From Streptomyces hygroscopicus subsp. hygroscopicus (GTDB lineage Bacteria; Actinomycetota; Actinomycetes; Streptomycetales; Streptomycetaceae), in NCBI RefSeq assembly GCF_030269125.1, contig NZ_BSSM01000017.1:1-64000 (forward strand): DNA of 64,000 bases, in the 5' to 3' direction. How positions within the stretch are numbered: position 1 is the first letter of the stretch; each line of letters starts with the position of its first letter. Made by a program: the position numbers and the translations under genes. This document shows, piece by piece, positions 15,678 to 23,887 of the stretch. The notes beneath the pieces are model-generated. The model did not search any database. It saw only the letters and a list, made by a program, of their open reading frames with translations, and was not told the origin of the DNA.

Positions 15678-17377
15678 GCCCCACCGCCCTTCCTGCCGCC
15701 GGTCCGGAACACGGGCACGTCACCTTCCTCGGTGCCGGACCCGGGGATCCGGGACTGCTGACTCTGCGCGCCGTGGAGGCACTGTCGAACGCGGACGTCC
15801 TGATCGCCGAGCCCGACGTGCTCGATGTGATCCGGACGCACGCACGGCAGGGCGTCTCCGTCGTGCACACCGACGGGGACCTGTCCACGTCGCCGCCGGG
15901 CACGCCGCAGCTCACGGTGGTTGACGGCACGTCAGCCACCGCCGCTGCCCCGTCTCCTGCCCGGGATGCCGCTCATCTTGTCATGGAGGCCGCGCGGGGC
16001 GGCAGGCGGGTCGTCCGTGCGGTGTCCGGTGACCCCGGGCTCGACACGGACGCCGCCGAGGAGATGCTCGCCTGCGCCGCCGCCGGGGTGCCCTTCGAGG
16101 TCGTACCCGGCGTCGCGGCCGCGGTCGGTGTCCCCGCCTACGCCGGTGTGCCGCTGCGGGACGCCGACGGCGCGGACGTCCGGTTCGTGGACGCCCGTAC
16201 CGCCTCCGACCGCTGCTGGACCGAGGTGGGCGCCTCCGACGGCACGGTGGTCGTCTCCACGACCCTGGACGCGGTGGCCGCCGCGGCGGGCGAGCTGGTC
16301 TCGGCCGGCCGCAAGCCGGACACCCCGCTGACGGTCACCATCGCCGGCACGACGACCCGCCAGCGCACCTGGACCGCCACCCTCGGCACCATCGCGCAGA
16401 CGCTGAAGCAGGCGAAGGTGCTGCCCTCGCCGGACGGCGGCCGCCCGGTGATAGCCGTGGTCGGCGAGCGCTCCGCCGCCGCCCGGCGCGACCAGCTGTC
16501 GTGGTTCGAGTCCAAGCCGCTGTTCGGCTGGAAGGTGCTCGTGCCGCGGACGAAGGAGCAGTCGGCCTCCCTCTCCGAGCAGCTGCGGTCCTACGGCGCG
16601 GTGCCGCACGAGGTCCCGACCATCGCGGTGGAGCCGCCGCGCACGCCCCAGCAGATGGAGCGCGCGGTCAAGGGCCTGGTCACCGGCCGCTACGAGTGGA
16701 TCGCCTTCACCTCGGTCAACGCGGTGAAGGCCGTCCGGGAGAAGTTCGAGGAGTACGGCCTTGACGCTCGGGCTTTTGCGGGTATCAAGGTGGCTGCGGT
16801 GGGCGAGCAGACGGCTCGCGCGCTGGTCGCCTTCGGCGTGAAGCCGGACCTGGTGCCGTCGGGTGAGCAGTCGGCGGCGGGCCTCCTGGAGGACTGGCCC
16901 CCCTACGACCCGGTCTTCGACCCGATCGACCGCGTCTTCCTGCCCCGCGCCGACATCGCCACGGAGACGCTGGTGGCCGGCCTGATCGAGCTGGGCTGGG
17001 AGGTCGACGACGTCACGGCGTACCGCACCGTGCGCGCCTCGCCCCCGCCGGCCGAGACCCGCGAGGCGATCAAGGGCGGCGGCTTCGACGCGGTCCTGTT
17101 CACCTCGTCCTCCACGGTCCGCAACCTGGTCGGCATCGCGGGCAAGCCGCACAACGTGACGGTGATCGCGTGCATCGGCCCCGCGACGGCCAAGACGGCG
17201 GAGGAACACGGCCTCCGCGTCGACGTCATGGCCCCGGAGCCCTCGGTGCAGAAGCTCGCCGAAGCCCTGGCCGACTTCGGCGCGAAGCGCCGCGACGCGG
17301 CACTGGAGTCGGGGGACCCGGTGACGCGCCCGAGCGAGCGTCGGCCGGGTGCGCGGAGGCGTCGTTCGACGACCTGA
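15674..17377 (+). CDS. hemD: Uroporphyrinogen-III synthase fused to a degenerate SUMT-like domain
   Basis: A 567-residue fusion starting at TTG 15674. Residues about 15-255 have the fold of uroporphyrinogen-III C-methyltransferase (VTFLGAGPGDPGLLTLRAV, then VSGDPGLDTDAAEEM and EVVPGVAAAVGVPAYAGVPL). The GRGGEE segment that follows GDP in active CobA enzymes is missing. Residues about 275-545 are the uroporphyrinogen-III synthase, with two-lobe motifs such as WIAFTSVNAV and DAVLFTSSSTVRNLVG. It cyclises hydroxymethylbilane. The methyltransferase half may have lost activity. It is the last gene of the rex-hem operon. Confidence 0.93.
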   Translation: MSPTALPAAGPEHGHVTFLGAGPGDPGLLTLRAVEALSNADVLIAEPDVLDVIRTHARQGVSVVHTDGDLSTSPPGTPQLTVVDGTSATAAAPSPARDAAHLVMEAARGGRRVVRAVSGDPGLDTDAAEEMLACAAAGVPFEVVPGVAAAVGVPAYAGVPLRDADGADVRFVDARTASDRCWTEVGASDGTVVVSTTLDAVAAAAGELVSAGRKPDTPLTVTIAGTTTRQRTWTATLGTIAQTLKQAKVLPSPDGGRPVIAVVGERSAAARRDQLSWFESKPLFGWKVLVPRTKEQSASLSEQLRSYGAVPHEVPTIAVEPPRTPQQMERAVKGLVTGRYEWIAFTSVNAVKAVREKFEEYGLDARAFAGIKVAAVGEQTARALVAFGVKPDLVPSGEQSAAGLLEDWPPYDPVFDPIDRVFLPRADIATETLVAGLIELGWEVDDVTAYRTVRASPPPAETREAIKGGGFDAVLFTSSSTVRNLVGIAGKPHNVTVIACIGPATAKTAEEHGLRVDVMAPEPSVQKLAEALADFGAKRRDAALESGDPVTRPSERRPGARRRRSTT

Positions 17378-17398
17378 CGGTCCTCGCGGTCCATGCCG

Positions 17399-17439
17399 GC
17401 CCGCCCACCCCGAAGCCCTTGGCCGACGGGTGGGCGGGC
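17399..17439. terminator. Terminator between hemD and the DUF397 gene
   Basis: GCCCGCCCACCC (17399-17410) and GGGTGGGCGGGC (17428-17439) form a perfect 12-bp stem. It lies in a convergent gap and can serve both strands. Confidence 0.85.
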
Positions 17440-17451
17440 GGCTTTCCGCCC

Positions 17452-17634
17452 TCAGTGCCTCGCCGCGTACGGCAGGAAGCTCGCCCAGGTGGTGGGGGTG
17501 AGGCTGAGGCGGGGGCCGGTGGGGTTCTTGGAGTCGCGGACGAGGATGTGGTCCGGGATGGTGGCCACCTCGACGCAGGACGGGCCGTCGGACGAGCTGT
17601 AGCTGCTCTTTATCCACTTCAGCTTGGGGCTCAT
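17452..17634 (-). CDS. DUF397 protein
   Basis: A 60-residue protein with the DUF397 hallmarks KWIKSSYSSSDGPSCVEVA and VRDSKNPTGPRLSLTP plus a closing W-x-x-F. These small streptomycete proteins are encoded with XRE/DUF5753 regulators and are thought to be their partners in developmental or antibiotic control. Its ATG overlaps the stop of the XRE gene by four bases, so the two are translationally coupled. Confidence 0.93.
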   Translation of the reverse strand: MSPKLKWIKSSYSSSDGPSCVEVATIPDHILVRDSKNPTGPRLSLTPTTWASFLPYAARH

Positions 17635-18464
17635 GTCTCTCCAAGTACTTTGTCGATAAGGGCCAGTGACTCCCTTGGCGTGAGAGCCTGGGCTCGGATG
17701 ATCCCATAGCGCATGTCGCCGAGGGTGGTCTCTTTCGGGCTGCTGAACGCACGGCTGATGAATGCGGCTTCACTCAGTGCCACGGTCGCCCCGTCCTTGA
17801 GCTTGAGCAGTCGGAAGGGGCCGTCGAGGCCCGAGTTTTCCTCGCTGCCGAGAGGGAGGATTTGCAGGTCGACGTTGGGTAACCGGGCCACCTCCAACAT
17901 CCGTTCGAGTTGCCCGCGCATCACCATCTTGCCCCCGATCAGCCGCCGCAGCGTCGACTCGCACAGCACAAAGCTGAAGAGTGGCTCGGCTGTTGCGGGG
18001 TTGATGATCTCCTGGCGAGCCAGTCGTGCGTCCACCTGCCGTTCCAACTCTTCCACGGTGAACGGCGGTCGCCGAGCGCCGATGACGGCTCGTGCGTACT
18101 CCCGGGTCTGAAGCAGGCCATCCACAATCGAGTTGTTGTAGGAGCAGATCTCCACCGACTCGGCTTCCAGGCGCTTTACGTCCCGTACCTTCTTCGGATA
18201 GCGGACCTCCTCCAGGTCGGTCTTCATCGCGGAGATCCTGCCGTCGGCCCCCAACGCCTCGTCCGCCGCGTCGAGATACTCGGGCCGGGGGATGCGCCGC
18301 CTGCGCTCCACGGAGGAGACGAGTTCCTCCCCGTACCCGATCAACGCTCCGAACTCGGGCTGGGTGAGGCCCGCCGCCTCGCGCCACAGCTTCAGCTGCC
18401 GGGCGACCGTGCGCATCACGGCCCCGGCCTCCTCGTCCTCCAGCTCCGCGTCCCAGTCGCTCAC
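17631..18464 (-). CDS. XRE-family regulator with DUF5753 domain
   Basis: A 277-residue DNA-binding protein. The helix-turn-helix (about 15-75) contains LKLWREAAGLTQPEFGALIG. The DUF5753 domain (about 100-270) contains GLLQTREYARAVI and a region ending near LPLGSEENSGLDGPFRLLKL. Such proteins control aerial growth or neighbouring small genes together with a DUF397 partner. GTG 18464 (VSDWDAELEDEE) is preferred; GGGAGG lies ten bases upstream. It diverges from an ATP-binding protein gene. Confidence 0.92.
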   Translation of the reverse strand: MSDWDAELEDEEAGAVMRTVARQLKLWREAAGLTQPEFGALIGYGEELVSSVERRRRIPRPEYLDAADEALGADGRISAMKTDLEEVRYPKKVRDVKRLEAESVEICSYNNSIVDGLLQTREYARAVIGARRPPFTVEELERQVDARLARQEIINPATAEPLFSFVLCESTLRRLIGGKMVMRGQLERMLEVARLPNVDLQILPLGSEENSGLDGPFRLLKLKDGATVALSEAAFISRAFSSPKETTLGDMRYGIIRAQALTPRESLALIDKVLGET

Positions 18465-18585
18465 ATCTGCCGCCCTCCCGTCGCTCCCTCTCGGGCCCAA
18501 CCGTGGATGCCCGTGCCCGGTCACGCCGTACAGGCCGGACGGAACCGGACGGCTCACGGACAGGCACTGGTCGCACGGGCCACGG

Positions 18586-19137
18586 ATGTTCACAGACTAC
18601 GCAGGTACGGACACGCTGCGTGATGTGAATCAGCGAAGTCAGCAGACCGTGATGGCGCGGACACCACCGCACCAGTTCTCCGTGCCGCTGTCGGCCACCC
18701 GCCGCGGCGCCCGCCTGGCCCGGCTCCTCGCGGCCGAGCAACTGGAGTCGTGGGGCGTCCCGTTGGACCCGGCCCGCCTGATCGTGGCGGAACTCGCGAC
18801 GAACGCGGTGCTGCACGGCAGGGTCCCGGGCCGCCTCTTCCGCCTGACCCTGACGGTGCCTGTCGCGGGCCTCCTGCGCGTCGAAGTCACGGACACCCGC
18901 GCCGAGGCCCTCCCCCTGCGCGCGTCCGCCCCCGCCGTCCCGTCCGAGTCCGGTCACGGCCTCCTCCTGGTCGAGAACCTGTCCGACCGCTGGGGCGTCC
19001 GCCTGGGCCCGGTCCCGTGCAAGACGGTGTGGGCGGAGTGCGCGTTCGCTCCGCTCGGGCCCACCGCCGGCCGGTCGGCGCGGGGCGGCGGAAACCTGGT
19101 GGAAGCCGCCCCGCGGACGGGCGAGGATCGCTCATGA
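18586..19137 (+). CDS. ATP-binding protein, RsbW-like (HATPase_c_2)
   Basis: A protein of 183 residues or fewer with a GHKL ATPase fold like anti-sigma kinases. The N box is ARLIVAELATNAVLHGR, followed by VEVTDTRAEALPL and the ATP-lid segment SGHGLLLVENLSDRWGV. Proteins of this class accompany XRE/DUF397 pairs in streptomycetes. The start is uncertain: ATG 18586, GTG 18625 and ATG 18652 are in frame, and the conserved part begins around PHQFSVPLSATRRGARLARL. It shares a 121-base divergent promoter region with the XRE gene. Confidence 0.85.
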   Translation: MFTDYAGTDTLRDVNQRSQQTVMARTPPHQFSVPLSATRRGARLARLLAAEQLESWGVPLDPARLIVAELATNAVLHGRVPGRLFRLTLTVPVAGLLRVEVTDTRAEALPLRASAPAVPSESGHGLLLVENLSDRWGVRLGPVPCKTVWAECAFAPLGPTAGRSARGGGNLVEAAPRTGEDRS

Positions 19138-19158
19138 CGCGCCGACGAAGGGGCAGCC

Positions 19159-19587
19159 ATGGGCGACGGTCCGCCGAGGGAACTGATCCACCTCGCCGAT
19201 GACGAGGGGAACAGTGTCAGGGCCGACGTGCTGGGGCGCAGCCCCCGGTGGACCGCCGGGCTCGACGCCGAGATCGTCGTCAGGACGCCGTTCGTGTCCG
19301 GCCGTCTCGGCCTCGGGTTGTACGTCTCGCGGCTGGAGTGCTGGGGCGAGGTGCTGGACCGGCTCGACGCCGGGCAGGACGCGGCCTGGATGGAGATGAG
19401 CAGGGGGCCGTCCCTGTTCGTCCGGCTCGACGGTGAGCGCGGGTGCCCGGAGGTGGTGGTGGAGGACGAGTCCGGGTCCATGGTCACCGTGTGCGTCCCG
19501 GTCGTCCCGCCGGACGACTGGATCGCCGACCACCGCCGACGGCTGCGCCGGGTGATGGACCACTGGGTTCCGCCGATGCCGGGGTGA
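19159..19587 (+). CDS. DUF5959 family protein
   Basis: A 142-residue soluble protein matching the streptomycete DUF5959 pattern: ELIHLADDEGNSVRADV near the start, LDAEIVVRTPFVSGRL in the middle and MVTVCVPVVPPDDWI near the end. The function is unknown. It follows the ATPase gene by 21 bases, with AAGGGGCAGCC before its ATG, and is probably cotranscribed. Confidence 0.85.
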   Translation: MGDGPPRELIHLADDEGNSVRADVLGRSPRWTAGLDAEIVVRTPFVSGRLGLGLYVSRLECWGEVLDRLDAGQDAAWMEMSRGPSLFVRLDGERGCPEVVVEDESGSMVTVCVPVVPPDDWIADHRRRLRRVMDHWVPPMPG

Positions 19588-19602
19588 GCGGACGCCGTCC
19601 GG

Positions 19603-19636
19603 GGCCTGTGGGCGTCCGTGGGGGCGCCCACAGGCC
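19603..19636. terminator. Bidirectional terminator between DUF5959 and LPMO genes
   Basis: GGCCTGTGGGCG (19603-19614) and CGCCCACAGGCC (19625-19636) are perfectly complementary across a ten-base loop, in a convergent gap. Confidence 0.87.
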
Positions 19637-19644
19637 GAAGTGCC

Positions 19645-20730
19645 TTACGGGGTCGTGCAGCTGAGGGTGCCGGACGGGAGGTTGTCGCCGGACGACGACG
19701 TCGCGGTGGAGCCGAACGTCGTACTACCGTCAGCCGGGATCGTGCCGTTGTAGTCGGCGTTGGCGACCGTCACCGAGCCGCCCGAGCCGGTGGACAGGAC
19801 GCCGTTCCACACGCTGCTGATCGTCGTGCCGCTGCCGGGGGTCCAGCCGACGTGCCAGCCGCTGATCGGCGCGGTGCCGTGGTTCATGACAGTGACCGTG
19901 CCCTGGAAGCCGCCGCTCCAGGAGCTGGCCACGGCGTACGTGGCCATGCAGGAGCCGCTGCCGGTCGGGGGAGGCGTGGTGCCGCCGCCGTCCGGGGGCG
20001 GGGTCGTGCCGTCGCTGCCGCGGATGCCGGTGACCTCGCCGTTGCCGCCGTCGAAGACGATGTCGGAGCAGGAGAAGAAGTTCTCGTTGCTGTCCGAGCG
20101 CACCCACTGGATGAACATCATCGCGTCGCCCGAACGGCCGGAGGGCAGCGCCTGGTTCCAGTAGTAGTGGCCGCCGTCCGTGCCGGGCGATCCGGACGCG
20201 GGCGGGTTGGTGACCGTGGAGGCGAGCTGGAGGTCCGACCAGGCGAGCGGGGTGGTCGGCGACCAGCCCTGCTTGGTGAAGTAGACCCGGAACTCGCCGG
20301 GGTGCTGGGCCCAGTTGCTGTACTGGAGCTGGATGGTCGAGCCCGAGGTCAGGTGTGTCTTCGGCCAGTCGTCGCGGGCCAGGTCGTAGCCGCTGAAGTC
20401 GTACGGCGACTTGTCGCCCGCGCTGCAGATGGTGCCGTCCGGGACGTAACCCTCGCCCCGGCCGGCGGCGTTGGAGTCCAGCACCGCGAACCAGTTGTAG
20501 AGAGAGGTCGAACCGCTCTGCGCGATGGCCGCCGCACAGGCCGGGTTGGTCGGGTCGACCGCGCCGGTGCTGGTGATGGCGTCCTTGTAGCAGAGGTAGG
20601 TGCGCGAGCCGGGGAACATGGCGACGCCGTGGGCCGACGCGGTCCCCGAGCCGAGGAGGATCAGCCCGAGGGCGGAGACCGTGGCGGCGACCGCGGCCAG
20701 CAGCGCCGCCGTTCTGCTGCGTCTGATCAT
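19645..20730 (-). CDS. Secreted AA10 lytic polysaccharide monooxygenase with CBM2
   Basis: A 361-residue secreted copper enzyme. The signal peptide ends GSGTASA after residue 33, so the mature protein begins with H34, the N-terminal histidine of the copper brace. The second ligand is in NWAQHPGEFRVYF. The AA10 domain spans about 34-235. A proline/threonine/glycine linker is followed by a CBM2 domain starting CMATYAVASSWSGGFQGTV and ending LSCTTP. The family cleaves crystalline cellulose or chitin oxidatively; the CBM2 and the CebR box upstream favour cellulose. The ATG sits at 20730. Confidence 0.95.
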   Translation of the reverse strand: MIRRSRTAALLAAVAATVSALGLILLGSGTASAHGVAMFPGSRTYLCYKDAITSTGAVDPTNPACAAAIAQSGSTSLYNWFAVLDSNAAGRGEGYVPDGTICSAGDKSPYDFSGYDLARDDWPKTHLTSGSTIQLQYSNWAQHPGEFRVYFTKQGWSPTTPLAWSDLQLASTVTNPPASGSPGTDGGHYYWNQALPSGRSGDAMMFIQWVRSDSNENFFSCSDIVFDGGNGEVTGIRGSDGTTPPPDGGGTTPPPTGSGSCMATYAVASSWSGGFQGTVTVMNHGTAPISGWHVGWTPGSGTTISSVWNGVLSTGSGGSVTVANADYNGTIPADGSTTFGSTATSSSGDNLPSGTLSCTTP

Positions 20731-20790
20731 GGGGGGAGGAGACCTTTCGCAGATCGACTTGTGCATGACAGGTGCGTGTGCGAAGTGCCG

Positions 20791-20804
20791 TGGGAGCGCT
20801 CCCA
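20791..20804. promoter_or_regulatory. CebR box upstream of the LPMO gene
   Basis: TGGGAGCGCTCCCA is a perfect 14-bp palindrome identical to the operator of CebR, the LacI-family repressor of cellulose and cello-oligosaccharide use in Streptomyces. It lies 61 bases before the LPMO start, in the promoter zone, so cellobiose should induce the gene. Confidence 0.93.
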
Positions 20805-20924
20805 CTCTTGGGAGGATAGGGTTGCGTAAACCGTATGTAAACGGCCTGGACAAAGTACGGGCCCGAGCGGGGCGGCTTGGCCGTCCCACCCGGGCCGATC
20901 GAGCGCGGCCGGTATCCGCGGTCG

Positions 20925-21923
20925 TTACGCCGCCGTGCCGCCCGCGTAGTCGCCGCTGAACGTCGTCTCGATGGTCTGTGCCACCGGCTGGGCCACGCCC
21001 GTACCGGTCAGGATGATGCCCAGCTCCCGGTTGTTGCTCAGGGAGTTGCTGCTGATGTTCATGGAGCCGGCCTCCACCGCCTGGGTGGACAGGCCGTAGT
21101 CGGCGACCATGTCCTTGGCGTGGATGTAGAAGCCGTTCGGGTCGGAGTAGCCGACCACCGTGCCGCCCGCGGCCTTGATCGCCGAGACCTGGCTGGCGTA
21201 GTTGGAGGGGTTCTCCAGTACGACGCGGACCTTCACGCCGGCCTTGGCGCGCGCCACGATCGCGTTGACGACCGTGCTGTCGCTGAACTCCAGCTCCTGT
21301 ACGTCGAGCGTCTTGGTCGCGGCGTTGATGAAGGACACCAGCCGGCTGCGGGAGTCGTTGGGGGACCACAGGAGGTGGTCGCCGTCGGTGGGGGTGACCG
21401 AGGTGCCGGCGTAGTCGGCGTCGAAGACCTTCTCGATCGCGGCGACATCGCGGGTGTCGTCGGTGAAGACGCCGTAGTCGCGGCTGGTCGTGTAGTACTG
21501 CGAAGTCAGGTTGCCGGTCATCACCAGGGACTTGACGCCGTCCACGGTGATCGTCTTCTGGTGGGTGTAGACGTAGGCCGTCGAGGACCACGCCACGCCC
21601 ACGCCCGCGTTCGTCAGCGTCGTGTACGCCGAGCTGTTGGCGGTCTTGTGCGCCTGGTCCAGGACGACCCGGACGGTGACGCCCTTGTTCTCCAGGGCCA
21701 CGAGGTCGTTGACCGCCGTCGTGTCCTCCAGCTCGTACATCGTCATGTCGAGCTTGGTGGTGGCCGAGTTGATGAAGTCGTAGATGGTCGGCTGGCCGGT
21801 GCCGGCCTGGGAGAAGGCGAACGCCGAGTAGCTGGCCGCGTTCGCGGGGACGGCGGCGACGGCGACGGTGGCGGCGCCGGCGGCGAGGGCGACGGCGGCG
21901 CGGGTGAGGGCCTTCCGCAGCAT
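20925..21923 (-). CDS. Secreted phospholipase D family protein
   Basis: A 332-residue secreted protein. A signal peptide (RKALTRAAVALAAGAATVAV, cleaved near AVPANAA) precedes two PLD half-domains. The HKD motifs are HQKTITVD and HAKDMVAD, each matching H-x-K-x4-D, and each is followed by a GN or GSMN segment. The fold hydrolyses phosphodiesters through a phosphohistidine and could act on phospholipid or nucleic acid. I use the ATG at 21923; the longer frame at 21977 adds proline-rich residues before the signal peptide. Confidence 0.9.
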   Translation of the reverse strand: MLRKALTRAAVALAAGAATVAVAAVPANAASYSAFAFSQAGTGQPTIYDFINSATTKLDMTMYELEDTTAVNDLVALENKGVTVRVVLDQAHKTANSSAYTTLTNAGVGVAWSSTAYVYTHQKTITVDGVKSLVMTGNLTSQYYTTSRDYGVFTDDTRDVAAIEKVFDADYAGTSVTPTDGDHLLWSPNDSRSRLVSFINAATKTLDVQELEFSDSTVVNAIVARAKAGVKVRVVLENPSNYASQVSAIKAAGGTVVGYSDPNGFYIHAKDMVADYGLSTQAVEAGSMNISSNSLSNNRELGIILTGTGVAQPVAQTIETTFSGDYAGGTAA

Positions 21924-22138
21924 TGCGTGACTCCTTGTGGGATGCGGGAGTGGGGGGCGGGTGGGTGTCGGGTGCATGACACCACGCGCGTAGAACGCTG
22001 GGGAGGCGTGCGCATCCAGAGATGACCAGGGGGGCGCAAAGACTCGGTATCGGGGTCCCGGTTTGCCCTCAATGCCCGGCCGCCGGCCCGACAGGTCGTC
22101 GGTAAAGGAGGGGCGCGGGCGGGCGTAGCGTAGGAGAC

Positions 22139-23131
22139 ATGACGAAGTACGGATCTTTCCCCGGTACGCGTCCCCGGCGGCTGCGCACCTCGCCCGTCAT
22201 GCGGCGGATGGTCGCCGAGACGCGACTGCACCCCGCCGACCTGATCCTCCCCGCGTTCATCCGCGAGGGCGTCGGCGAGCCCGTGCCGATCGCCGCGATG
22301 CCCGGCGTCGTCCAGCACACCCGGGACAGCCTGAAGAAGGCCGCGCTGGAGGCCGTCGAGGCCGGAATCTCCGGGATCATGCTGTTCGGCGTGCCGGAGG
22401 ACGGCAAGAAGGACGCCCAGGGCACGGCGGGGACCGACCCCGAGGGCATCCTCCAGGTCGCCCTGCGCGACGTACGCGCCGAGGTCGGCGACGACCTGCT
22501 CGTCATGTCCGACCTGTGCCTGGACGAGTTCACCGACCACGGGCACTGCGGTGTGCTGGACGCCGAGGGCCGGGTCGACAACGACGCGACCCTGGAGCGG
22601 TACGCCGAGATGGCCCAGGTGCAGGCCGACGCGGGCGCCCACGTCGTCGGCCCCAGCGGGATGATGGACGGTCAGGTCGGCGTCATCCGCGACGCGCTGG
22701 ACCAGATCGGCCGCGAGGACGTGGCGATCCTCGCCTACACGGCGAAGTACTCCTCCGCCTTCTACGGCCCCTTCCGCGAGGCCGTCGCCTCCTCGCTCCA
22801 GGGCGACCGCCAGACGTACCAGCAGGACCCGGCCAACTGGCGCGAGTCCCTGCGGGAGCTGGAGCTGGACCTCGCCGAGGGCGCGGACATGGTCATGGTC
22901 AAGCCGGCCGGGCCGTACCTCGACATCCTCGCGCGGGTCGCGGACGCGGTGGACGTGCCGGTCGCCGCGTACCAGATCTCCGGCGAGTACTCGATGATCG
23001 AGGCCGCGGCCGAGAAGGGCTGGATCGACCGGGACCGGGCCATCTTCGAGACCCTGACGGGCATCAAGCGGGCCGGGGCGCGGAACATCCTCACGTACTG
23101 GGCGACCGAGGTGGCGCGGAAGCTGCGCTGA
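22139..23131 (+). CDS. hemB: Delta-aminolevulinic acid dehydratase (porphobilinogen synthase)
   Basis: A 330-residue TIM-barrel enzyme joining two aminolevulinates to porphobilinogen. The two active-site lysines are K203 in AYTAKYSSAFYG and K255 in MVMVKPAGPYLD. The metal loop reads DLCLDEFTDHGHCGVLD, with the middle cysteine of the zinc triad replaced by aspartate, intermediate between zinc- and magnesium-type enzymes. It supplies the substrate of HemC, encoded 7 kb upstream, but has its own promoter region; an accessory block separates it from the rex-hem operon. Confidence 0.97.
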   Translation: MTKYGSFPGTRPRRLRTSPVMRRMVAETRLHPADLILPAFIREGVGEPVPIAAMPGVVQHTRDSLKKAALEAVEAGISGIMLFGVPEDGKKDAQGTAGTDPEGILQVALRDVRAEVGDDLLVMSDLCLDEFTDHGHCGVLDAEGRVDNDATLERYAEMAQVQADAGAHVVGPSGMMDGQVGVIRDALDQIGREDVAILAYTAKYSSAFYGPFREAVASSLQGDRQTYQQDPANWRESLRELELDLAEGADMVMVKPAGPYLDILARVADAVDVPVAAYQISGEYSMIEAAAEKGWIDRDRAIFETLTGIKRAGARNILTYWATEVARKLR

Positions 23132-23161
23132 GGCGCGGAAGTCTCCGAGGGGTGAGCGGCC

Positions 23162-23545
23162 GGGGCTTGGGCGGCCGTCGGGCTGAACGGCTGAGGCCGA
23201 GCGGTCGTCGGGTCGAGTGGCCGGGGCTTGGGCGGCCGTCGGGTCGAGTGGCTGAGGTAAGGGGCCGTCGGCCGAGCGGTCGAGCAGCCGAGCGCCTGAC
23301 GGGCCGGTCAGCGGAGGTCGAGCGGCCGGGGGGTCGAGCGGCCGTCGGGTCGAGAGGTCGGGGCTTGGGCGGCCGTCGGGCTGAACGGCTGAGGCCGGGC
23401 GGTCGTCGGGCCGAGTGGCCGGGGCTTGGGCGGCCGTCGGGTCGAGTGGCTGAGGTAAGGGGCCGTCGGCCGAGCGGCCGAGCGGCCGAGCAGCCGAGCA
23501 GCCGAGCGGCTGACGGGCCGGTCAGCCGGGGGTCGAGCGGCCGGG
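23162..23545. repeat. Imperfect 198-bp tandem duplication in a low-complexity tract
   Basis: Two copies of a GC-rich unit start at 23162 and 23360 with GGGGCTTGGGCGGCCGTCGG and share a TGAGGTAAGGGGCCGTCGGC segment near their 3' ends. Inside, shorter GCCGAGCGG and GGGTCGAG words recur. Copy 2 is expanded by GAGCGGCC/GAGCAGCC runs. The 756-base gap 23132-23887 holds no convincing gene. The last part (about 23650-23850) has an open plus frame starting VKRGVPRAKLSEPRRRR that may be a gene remnant. Confidence 0.8.
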
Positions 23546-23844
23546 GGGTCGAGCGGTCGTCGGGCTGAGGAGCCTGGGGGGCGAGGGGCCGGGGCTCGGG
23601 CGGCCGTCGGGTCGAGGGGCCGAGGGTTGGGCGGTTCGCGGGCCGGACGTTCTGGTCGGGGTCAAGCGCGGCGTGCCCCGGGCGAAGCTGTCCGAGCCGC
23701 GGCGGCGCCGGGTGCGGGCCGCCCCGGCCGCCGAGGTGGCCGAGCGCCCGGAGGAGGGGCACGTCCGCTCCGACGGCGCCACCGGCAACCCCGTGCCCGC
23801 ACCGCCGTTCCCGAGCGGCCGTGGCGACGGGACGCGGACGGGTG

Positions 23845-23864
23845 ATAGTTGAGGAATCAATTAG
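23845..23864. promoter_or_regulatory. Candidate MarR-type operator before the first luciferase-like gene
   Basis: ATAGTTGAGGAATCAATTAG contains TTGA-N4-TCAA, with GATAGTT as a possible -10 overlapping it, about 25 bases before the start codon. A closely similar site precedes the second luciferase-like gene at 46049. Confidence 0.5.
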
Positions 23865-23887
23865 TTCGGTCCGCTGTTCACGGCGGT

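Noticed and set aside
23091..23762. 223-codon minus frame rich in RRP and GRS repeats after hemB
   Set aside because: The repeats follow from the 198-bp DNA duplication; no ribosome site, and it overlaps the end of hemB.
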